Source: Longimicrobiales bacterium (GTDB lineage Bacteria > Gemmatimonadota > Gemmatimonadetes > Longimicrobiales > Gaopeijiaceae). From it: a stretch of DNA of 39,364 bases. This document shows, piece by piece, positions 34,501 to 39,364 of the stretch. The notes beneath the pieces were generated by a model. It had not been told where the DNA came from. It was given only the letters and a program-made list of their open reading frames with translations, and ran no database searches. Within the stretch, counting starts at the first letter, position 1. Each line of letters opens with the position of its first letter. The position numbers were made by a program, and so were the translations under genes. The stretch covers positions 1-39,364 of the forward strand of contig JANQDZ010000100.1 in NCBI GenBank assembly GCA_028278645.1. Direction: 5' to 3'.

Positions 34501-34620
34501 CAGCAGAGCTGGATCCACCTCTTCCATCATGGGGGCAGACCCCGCTTGGGCTCGGGTTTGGTCCGGCGTTGAGAGAAGAGCAAGACCGGCGAACAACAGA
34601 ACTACGATGAAGCGGTACAT
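31591..34620 (-). CDS. Exported Asp-box (sortilin/VPS10-like, BNR) beta-propeller protein
   Basis: 1009 aa from the ATG at 34620, where MYRFIVVLLFAGLALL forms a signal peptide with likely cleavage after 'TRAQA'. The frame is open to 34740, but that extension lacks a secretion signal at its start. At least eleven Asp boxes (S/T-x-D-x-G-x-T/N/S-W type, for example TTDYGETW, TTDGGETW twice, SDDYGESW, TKDGGETW and SFDNGAHW) spread over residues about 80-700 indicate one or two large propellers, as in VPS10/sortilin and GH74-like proteins. The C-terminal third has a beta sandwich ('YLGSVPAGPVTIEILD'), a Gly/Arg stretch and a helical end with 'TEAVNRLLGSGS'. It is a common secreted protein in Gemmatimonadota and Bacteroidota and likely degrades or binds extracellular polymers. 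No catalytic residues can be assigned. Confidence 0.92.
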   Translation of the reverse strand: MYRFIVVLLFAGLALLSTPDQTRAQAGSAPMMEEVDPALLDGLNFRLVGPGQGGRSTTVAGVPSQPGTYYMGVASGGLFRTTDYGETWVPITDGQVPLGSTGAIAVADSDPNIIYLGTGSDGVRSNVSTGRGVYKTTDGGETWSFAGLYDVGQIGGVKIHPTDPNTVWVAANGDIFKPSPDRGVYKTTDGGETWEKTLFVSDSTGAMDVELQPGNPDVVYAWMNRIERKPWTIISGSYEGGFYKSTDGGENWENIRNGLPTELIGKGNLAVTAAKPDRVYALVEAKPDAGFYRSDDYGESWQKVSDAQGLLGRPFYYTSLGADPTDANTVYGGSEGWFFTKDGGETWTRQATPHGDNHDIWVDPNDGNVMVQANDGGANVSIDGGRTWSTQMNQPTMEIYGVWTDDGFPYRLYGAQQDDGTHILSMAATGGVRGEDWWSGPGCETGPIIPHPSKPNIVYGSCKGQYSVMNMDTRQSKNYWVGAQSLYGNEPPNLILRFQRVSPMDVSPHDPEILYYGSNKVHRTRDLGVTWETISPDLTWNPPHSQRASGWPITRDVTGEEVYSTLYAIRESLHEPGVIWTGSNDGLFYVTRDNGANWTNITPPGLPEGGRVQFLEPSPHRPGSAYYAVHRFLLGDYAPYIYRTDDYGATWTLLTDGTNGIPADWPTRVVREDPDREGLLYGGTEFGLFISFDNGAHWQSFQQNLPNVPVADMKVFRKDLIVATQGRAFWILDNLSALHQMMPTTAQNDVYLYEPRDGYRTRDGGAFVGPTVEYYLGSVPAGPVTIEILDGHDNVVNSYSSGRGAAPAAARGNPDSPQAMMMAGRGGGRFGGMRAPVVTANEGHNRFVWNVQHESGLGAPPGEYQVRLTVGSTVLTQPLNVLIDPRLAEEGLTAEDLQEQFHHNLTMRAMVEEVRALVARVEEAQERLQGATGRDAQVLQSLNQVAAALITGPIRYSQPGLQTHITYLAGMTSRVDQKVGRDAFERYEVLREELDTLTEAVNRLLGSGS

Positions 34621-34783
34621 GGCGTGCCTCGAACCGTGCTTGGAGACAATTCGACCCCACCGAATCAGACGGAGGCCGAGAAACAGGCTTGGAAAGTGCG
34701 GTTCGAGAGGCCTGGGCGGCAAGTCGGAGGCCATGGCCATCCGGCACGGCCTCCGCTACTCTGCTCGCCCAAAGGAGGCAACG
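34621..34783. promoter_or_regulatory. Divergent intergenic region
   Basis: This 163-bp gap lies between the propeller gene (minus) and the small lipoprotein gene (plus). AAAGGAGG at 34771-34778 is a near-ideal ribosome site 5 bases before the ATG at 34784. Promoter elements are not distinguishable by eye. Confidence 0.5.
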
Positions 34784-35314
34784 ATGATCGTTAAGCCCAA
34801 GCTCTTGATTCTCGTAACAGCCCTAGGCCTCTTGGCCGGCTGCAAAGACCAATCCGCCTCGAACACCGACGACGTGGGTGCGGCGGAGGAGGCTAACCCA
34901 ACCAAAATCGACCAACGATCCTATCGCCTTGGGTCTATAGGGGCGTTCGCCGAGATGGTAGCTGCCGATGTAAAGGAACTGGCCCTCAGTGCACCCATGA
35001 CCCCCCAGGAGATGGACGCGCTACGAGAAGACGCCGAGGGCATTGCCGCCGACCATGCCGTGGACCTTTACCTGGAGACCGACTTTCTCGTTACCGACCT
35101 GTTCTCGCGGGATCTCACCGACGGGAAGCAGGTTCTCCTCATCTACCGGGGCGAGACTTTGGACGCATACCTGGCCTTGAAGGCGGAGAAGCGCCGGCTG
35201 GAAGAGGAAGCTCAATACCTGGGTGAGGCAAGGGAGGAGATCGCCCGCCGGTTCGGCGAGCTTTTGAGTTACTCCGACGAGAAGATCGCCTCCCTATTGG
35301 CCGGAGCCGGTTGA
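34784..35314 (+). CDS. Small helical lipoprotein of unknown function
   Basis: 176-aa lipoprotein. The start at 34784 is fixed by AAAGGAGG and by the signal peptide that follows, with lipobox LAGC (C18). The frame is open upstream into the propeller gene, but that part is antisense. The mature protein is mostly helical: an acidic linker, 'AFAEMVAADVKELALSAPM' and a long charged C-terminal helix ('LKAEKRRLEEEAQYLGEAREEI') likely to form a coiled coil. 'GKQVLLIYRGETLDAYLALK' between them could be a small beta unit. No named family recognised. Immediately beyond its stop lies the broken end of a GNAT gene on the opposite strand. Confidence 0.85.
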   Translation: MIVKPKLLILVTALGLLAGCKDQSASNTDDVGAAEEANPTKIDQRSYRLGSIGAFAEMVAADVKELALSAPMTPQEMDALREDAEGIAADHAVDLYLETDFLVTDLFSRDLTDGKQVLLIYRGETLDAYLALKAEKRRLEEEAQYLGEAREEIARRFGELLSYSDEKIASLLAGAG

Positions 35315-35472
35315 TGCCCATGCGGCTTTGTCCTGGGTAAGTACTTATCCAGGGCTTCCTCGAGAGAAGGTGTTTCGTCCCACACCTCCTGCCCGTGTGG
35401 GCGCCGGAACCATTCCAGCAGGAGCGGGAGGTCGCCCTCGGTGAGGAACCTGAAAGTGAAGCTTTCGGTCAT
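35269..35472 (-). pseudogene. Truncated GNAT acetyltransferase (AAC(6')-like N-terminus)
   Basis: The minus-strand frame from the ATG at 35472 reads 'FTFRFLTEGDLPLLLEW', then 'RRPHGQEVWDETPSLEEALDKYLPR'. This is the opening beta-alpha unit of AAC(6')-type GNAT N-acetyltransferases. Homology ends after about 47 residues (near 35332), and the frame then runs into the 3' end of the lipoprotein gene and stops at 35269. The acetyl-CoA-binding region (R/QxxGxG/A) is absent, so no active enzyme can be made. Full-length relatives have about 150-190 residues. The breakpoint just outside the neighbouring lipoprotein gene suggests a deletion. Identified by eye only. Confidence 0.7.
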
Positions 35473-35566
35473 GCAACCTTAACTCCGGTTTCGGTGGCAT
35501 GGTTCCCCACCCGCGCCGGCATCCATAGTTTTCAGACCTACCCCTGAAGAAATCCTTGGAGGGAAT

Positions 35567-36574
35567 TTGCAGGTCGAAACCCGCATGGTTCGAAAAGAAG
35601 GGCAATCTCCCGGGCCAACGCCGGATCACGCCAGGAATCCCGGGATTCCGCTGGACCTGGATTGGCTGAGAGACGTCCACGTGAACCGGAGCGCCGTGGA
35701 ACGTCGGGCCGCCACGTTGGGGACCCGGCGGAGTGTCAAAAAAGACTGGCAAGCAGCCTGGCTCCTCAAGGCCATCACCTGTATCGACCTGACGACCCTT
35801 TCCGGAGATGACACTCCCGGTAGGGTGAGGCGGCTGTGCGCCAAAGCCGGTCAACCGGTTCGACAGGACCTCCTGGAAAGCCTGGGCGTGGGGGATCGTG
35901 GGATCACCACCGGAGCGGTCTGTGTCTACCATGAAATGGTGGAGACCGCCGCAAGGGAAGTGGATGGATCGGGCATACCGGTGGCGGCCGTTTCGACCGG
36001 ATTCCCTCATGGGCTTTCCCCCCTCCCCACCAGGGTGGCTGAAATCGAAGCTTCTGTGGCTTCCGGGGCCGAGGAGATCGACATCGTCCTTACCAGACAG
36101 CACGTCCTCCTGGGAGACTGGGACGCCATCTATCAAGAGGTTTCGGCCTACCGGGAGGCATGTGGGAAAGCTCACCTGAAGACCATACTTGCCGTTGGTG
36201 AGCTCGGCACCCTGAAGAATGTCTGCAAAGCCAGCCTGGTCTGCATGATGGCTGGAGCCGACTTCATAAAAACCTCCACCGGGAAAGAAAAGGTCAATGC
36301 CAACCTTCCGGTCGGCTTGGTGATGGCCCGGGCAATCCGGGAATTCGGTCAAAGAACCGGGTATCAGGTGGGATTCAAACCTGCCGGAGGAATCGGGAAA
36401 GCCAAACAAGCCCTGGTGTGGCAGTTCCTGATGAAGGAAGAACTGGGGAACGGGTGGCTCGAGCCGAGCCTTTTCCGGTTTGGCGCAAGCTCATTGTTGA
36501 GCGATATCGAGAGGCAGCTGGAGCACTTTGTCACCGGCCGGTACTCGGCCAGTCACCGCCATCCACTGGGTTGA
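35567..36574 (+). CDS. deoC: Deoxyribose-phosphate aldolase
   Basis: Splits 2-deoxy-D-ribose 5-phosphate into glyceraldehyde 3-phosphate and acetaldehyde through a Schiff base. 335 aa from a TTG at 35567, just after GGAGGG; an ATG at 35585 is the alternative and would lose six residues. Family residues are D73 in 'CIDLTTL', Schiff-base K235 in 'DFIKTSTGK' and K271 in 'GFKPAGGI'. The length and the N-terminal extension (about 1-65) match the long bacterial/eukaryotic-like DeoC class rather than the ~220-aa class. Next, after 6 bp, comes an ALDH16-type dehydrogenase. The acetaldehyde made here is its likely substrate, giving a two-step path to acetate in one operon. Confidence 0.96.
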   Translation: MQVETRMVRKEGQSPGPTPDHARNPGIPLDLDWLRDVHVNRSAVERRAATLGTRRSVKKDWQAAWLLKAITCIDLTTLSGDDTPGRVRRLCAKAGQPVRQDLLESLGVGDRGITTGAVCVYHEMVETAAREVDGSGIPVAAVSTGFPHGLSPLPTRVAEIEASVASGAEEIDIVLTRQHVLLGDWDAIYQEVSAYREACGKAHLKTILAVGELGTLKNVCKASLVCMMAGADFIKTSTGKEKVNANLPVGLVMARAIREFGQRTGYQVGFKPAGGIGKAKQALVWQFLMKEELGNGWLEPSLFRFGASSLLSDIERQLEHFVTGRYSASHRHPLG

Positions 36575-36580
36575 CCCGCC

Positions 36581-39013
36581 ATGTCGAAAGTCTCGGAAGT
36601 CTTCGAAAGCATGGAGTATGGCCCGGCTCCTGAGAGCGACAAACTGGCCCAGGAATGGCTGGAATCCATGGGGCGCCAGTTCAACCACTTCATCGATGGG
36701 GTGTGGTTTCCCGGATCCGGGGAGGAACGGATCGAATGCGTCAATCCGGCTACGGGTGATTTCCTGGCCTCCGTTCTTCAAGGAACGGAGGCAGACGTGG
36801 AACGTGCCGTGGAGGCCGCCCAAGATGCTCTCGATTCCTGGATTAAGCTCTCGGGTCACGCCAGGTCCCGGTATCTGTATGCCCTGGCCCGGGGGATTCA
36901 GAAACGAGCGAGGCTCTTCGCCGTCCTGGAAACGATGGACAACGGGAAGCCGGTCAGGGAGTCGCGGGACCTGGATATCCCGCTGGTGGCCAGACACTTC
37001 TCCTATCATGCCGGGTGGGCTCAGCTGTTGGATACGGAGATGCCCGGCCACGAGCCCGTCGGGGTGGTGGGCCAGATCATCCCCTGGAACTTCCCCATGC
37101 TGATGCTGGCCTGGAAAATCGCGCCGGCCCTCGCCTGCGGGAACACCGTAGTATTAAAACCGGCCGAGTTCACCCCTCTGACCGCACTGCTTTTTGCCGA
37201 CCTCTGCCAGGGCGTGGGTCTTCCACCAGGGGTCGTGAACATCGTCACAGGGGACGGGAAGACGGGCGCGGCACTGGTGGCCCATCCTGAGGTGGACAAG
37301 GTGGCATTTACCGGATCCACCGAGGTCGGCAGGATCCTCCGAACCCAGACGGCCGGCACTGGAAAGAAGCTCTCCCTGGAATTGGGCGGAAAATCGCCTT
37401 TCCTGGTCTTCGAGGACGCCGATCTGGATTCTGTGGTCGAGGGCGTCGTGGATGCGATCTGGTTCAATCAGGGCCAGGTGTGTTGCGCCGGCAGCCGGAT
37501 TCTTGTGCAGGAAGGGATCGCCCCGGCCCTCGAGACGAAGCTCCGGGCCCGGATGGAAACCCTCCGCATGGGAGACCCGCTGGACAAGAGCATCGACATG
37601 GGCGCCATCGTCGATCAGGTCCAGCTGGATAAGATCCGAGCCCTGGTGGACCAGGGTCGAGAAGAGGGTGCCCGAGTTTGGCAGCCGTCGTGGACGGTCC
37701 CGGAGGGAGGCACTTTTTATCCACCTACCCTCTGCACCGAGTGCTCCCCAACCTCCACCCTGGCCCAGGTGGAGATCTTCGGCCCCGTCGTGGTTTTAAT
37801 GACCTTCAGGACGCCGGAGGAATCGGTCCAGCTGGCCAACGACACGCGCTACGGCCTGGCTGCCAGCCTTTGGACAGAGAACGTCAACCTCGCTCTTGAC
37901 GTGGCCCCGAAGCTAAAGGCCGGTACGGTCTGGGTGAACTGCACCAACCTCTTCGACGCCGCCGCCGGGTTCGGAGGATACCGCGAGAGCGGATTCGGGC
38001 GAGAAGGTGGCAAAGAGGGGCTGTTGGAGTACCTCCAGCCCGGATGGATCAAAAAAGGCTCCCGGGAGAAACCCTTCGGCCCCAAATCGGCCGAGGGTTC
38101 CGGGATCGTCCGGGAGGAAAAGGGTGATGCGGGCGCCAGGGTCGCAGCCGCAGGATCCCTACCCCCTGTGGATCGCACGGCGAAGCTATATATCGGCGGC
38201 AAACAGGTCAGGGGGGACGGCGACTACTCCCTCCCGGTGAAAGGAAGAGACGGCTCCCTGGTTGGGGAGGTGCCCCGGGGGAACCGAAAGGACATCCGGA
38301 ACGCCGTCGAAGCGGCCCACGCCGGGGCCAAAGGTTGGACGCCGCGGACCTCCTACAATCGCGCCCAGATCCTCTACTTCTGGGCCGAGAACCTGGATGC
38401 CAGGCGTGAGGGGTTCCGGCTTCGCCTCCAGGAGATCGTGGGAATCCGGCGGAGAGATGCCGGGAAAGAGGTCGAAGCGGCGGTCCGGCGACTTTTCGGC
38501 TTCGCAGCGTGGGCGGACAAGTACGACGGCATGGTCCATCACACTCCCTTCCGGAACGTGACCTTGGCTATGCCCGAACCTATCGGAGTTATGGGTTTGG
38601 TTTGCCCGGAAGAAGCCCCCCTCCTCGGATTTGTGTCAACCGTCGCACCCCTCATTGCAATGGGGAACGCGGTGGTGGCCCTCCCGTCGGAGAGGTGGCC
38701 TTTGTTGGCAACCGACCTCTACCAGGTCATTGAGACCTCCGACGTTCCTCCCGGCGTGATCAATATCGTCACCGGCCTACAGGAAGAAATGGTCCCGACC
38801 CTGGCAGCTCATGACGATGTAGACGGCATCTGGTACTTCGGCTCGGCTGAAGGAAGCGAAGAAGTCGAGCGGCTGTCCACGGGGAACATGAAACGAACGT
38901 GGGTCAGTCGGGGACGACACCTGAACTGGTGGGACGACGCTGAAACCGGGGGCGAGCCGTTCCTACGAGAGGCCATCCAATGGAAGAACATCTGGGTGCC
39001 CTATGGGGAGTAG
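36581..39013 (+). CDS. ALDH16-type aldehyde dehydrogenase (catalytic plus pseudo-ALDH domain)
   Basis: 810-aa protein made of a full aldehyde dehydrogenase and a second, incomplete ALDH module, the architecture of the ALDH16 family. The first unit (about 35-500) has N170 in 'IIPWNFP', 'FTGSTEVG', E267 in 'LELGGKSP' and catalytic C301 in 'FNQGQVCCAGSR', so it should oxidise aldehydes with NAD(P)+. The second unit (about 545-810) starts 'KLYIGGKQVRGDG' and keeps 'PIGVMGLVCPEEAPL' and 'GVINIVTG', but it has no ELGG segment and no catalytic Cys and ends early; in ALDH16 this part is structural. The gene follows deoC by 6 bp and probably removes the acetaldehyde released by DeoC. Confidence 0.95.
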   Translation: MSKVSEVFESMEYGPAPESDKLAQEWLESMGRQFNHFIDGVWFPGSGEERIECVNPATGDFLASVLQGTEADVERAVEAAQDALDSWIKLSGHARSRYLYALARGIQKRARLFAVLETMDNGKPVRESRDLDIPLVARHFSYHAGWAQLLDTEMPGHEPVGVVGQIIPWNFPMLMLAWKIAPALACGNTVVLKPAEFTPLTALLFADLCQGVGLPPGVVNIVTGDGKTGAALVAHPEVDKVAFTGSTEVGRILRTQTAGTGKKLSLELGGKSPFLVFEDADLDSVVEGVVDAIWFNQGQVCCAGSRILVQEGIAPALETKLRARMETLRMGDPLDKSIDMGAIVDQVQLDKIRALVDQGREEGARVWQPSWTVPEGGTFYPPTLCTECSPTSTLAQVEIFGPVVVLMTFRTPEESVQLANDTRYGLAASLWTENVNLALDVAPKLKAGTVWVNCTNLFDAAAGFGGYRESGFGREGGKEGLLEYLQPGWIKKGSREKPFGPKSAEGSGIVREEKGDAGARVAAAGSLPPVDRTAKLYIGGKQVRGDGDYSLPVKGRDGSLVGEVPRGNRKDIRNAVEAAHAGAKGWTPRTSYNRAQILYFWAENLDARREGFRLRLQEIVGIRRRDAGKEVEAAVRRLFGFAAWADKYDGMVHHTPFRNVTLAMPEPIGVMGLVCPEEAPLLGFVSTVAPLIAMGNAVVALPSERWPLLATDLYQVIETSDVPPGVINIVTGLQEEMVPTLAAHDDVDGIWYFGSAEGSEEVERLSTGNMKRTWVSRGRHLNWWDDAETGGEPFLREAIQWKNIWVPYGE

Positions 39014-39017
39014 GCTG

Positions 39018-39359
39018 CTACCCTGCCGGTTTTAACAACAGGCGATTTTCGGCCCTTCCCTCAACGGCCTCACGAGAAAAGAGCAAAGGAAAGTACCTTC
39101 CAGCACCCCACTCCTCCGTGAGGTTCCCGTAGTACGGGCTCCCGGGTCGACCCGACTGGCCGGGAGCGTTGGTGAATACGGAGCCGTCCAGGTGGGAAAA
39201 GTCGATAATGTGCCGGTACGTCGCCCCCGTCGCCGCCACGGTTCCGGCCCCTCCTGAACGCTCCGCCGGCGGAAGGTCATACGCCTCGACCAGGCTATGG
39301 GGGAATTCGCTCCGGTGGATACGTCCCCATCGCCACTCAGCGGGATCGGGGCCCAGGCG
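39018..39359 (-). pseudogene. C-terminal part of a penicillin-acylase-family protein, cut by an in-frame TAG
   Basis: Read from the right edge, the minus strand gives 'LGPDPAEWRWGRIH', 'GGAGTVAATGATYRHIIDFS', 'NAPGQSGRPGSPYYGNL' and 'YFPLLFSREAVEG'. This is the well-known end of penicillin amidase (Ntn-hydrolase) beta chains. Directly before 'RLGPDP' the same frame has TAG (39360-39362), where one base change would give Gln, Glu or Lys. Either this is a nonsense mutation in a decaying acylase gene or a base error at the window edge. Only 114 codons are visible, so the upstream gene is not seen. The catalytic Ser and other active-site residues lie outside the window. It is convergent with ALDH16, 4 bp apart. 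Confidence 0.72.
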
Positions 39360-39364
39360 CTAAG

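Noticed and set aside
35345-36409. Minus-strand open frame of 354 codons
   Set aside because: It lies opposite deoC, which has all catalytic residues. It is a mirror effect of high third-position GC.
1-39364. tRNA, rRNA, CRISPR, transposase or integrase
   Set aside because: Looked for but none seen: no regular spaced repeats, no transposase motif and no tRNA-like ending. A small RNA without strong structure could be missed by eye.

Overview
The window is GC-rich, gene-dense bacterial DNA without rRNA, tRNA, CRISPR or insertion sequences. The protein repertoire is dominated by exported enzymes: lipoproteins, Tat substrates, M14 and M6 metallopeptidases, a sortilin-like Asp-box propeller, a C-terminal 'YDVGDL' calcium-loop tag, and ALDH16. 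This combination resembles marine or soil Gemmatimonadota. That assignment is my inference from gene content; no phylogenetic marker is present.

Layout. (1) 344-3920 (-): two tandem, paralogous, lipid-anchored amidohydrolases of the YtcJ type. (2) 4133-5776 (+): a membrane protein with repeated winged-helix-like modules. (3) 5911-9610 (+): a translationally coupled operon of sodium:solute symporter, AprA/fumarate-reductase-like flavoprotein and small ferredoxin. (4) 9656-11443 (-): an SLC13-type permease with TrkA-C domains. (5) 11658-16062 (+): an exported M14 carboxypeptidase and an esterase-like lipoprotein, followed by a decayed enolase-superfamily gene (16059-16270). (6) 16247-18303 (-): a small lipoprotein coupled to an M6 metalloprotease. 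(7) 18585-22181 (-): a four-TM membrane protein, a BBE-type flavin oxidase coupled to an aldo/keto-reductase-fold protein that lacks the catalytic tetrad, and an NTF2-like lipoprotein. (8) 22575-23048 (+): an acidic coiled-coil protein with its own terminator.

(9) 23162-31498 is the most interesting part. It is a seven-gene envelope redox locus in which three families each occur twice around one polyferredoxin. The pairs are two YING/DMGT-motif lipoproteins (DUF6599-like), two Tat-exported DUF362 proteins, and two Tat-exported aldo/keto reductases with C-terminal cysteine clusters. The single central gene is a NapH-like membrane polyferredoxin with an internal twin-arginine segment. I infer an electron-transfer chain across the cytoplasmic membrane that feeds exported oxidoreductases; its substrate is unknown.

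(10) 31591-34620 (-): a large exported Asp-box propeller protein, with a small lipoprotein diverging from it. (11) 35567-39013 (+): DeoC plus ALDH16, a compact route from deoxyribose 5-phosphate through acetaldehyde to acetate. (12) From 39018 to the right edge (-): the C-terminus of a penicillin-acylase-family protein, interrupted by an in-frame TAG at the window edge.

Three gene remnants sit at operon junctions (enolase superfamily, GNAT acetyltransferase, penicillin acylase). This suggests recent gene loss in otherwise compact DNA.
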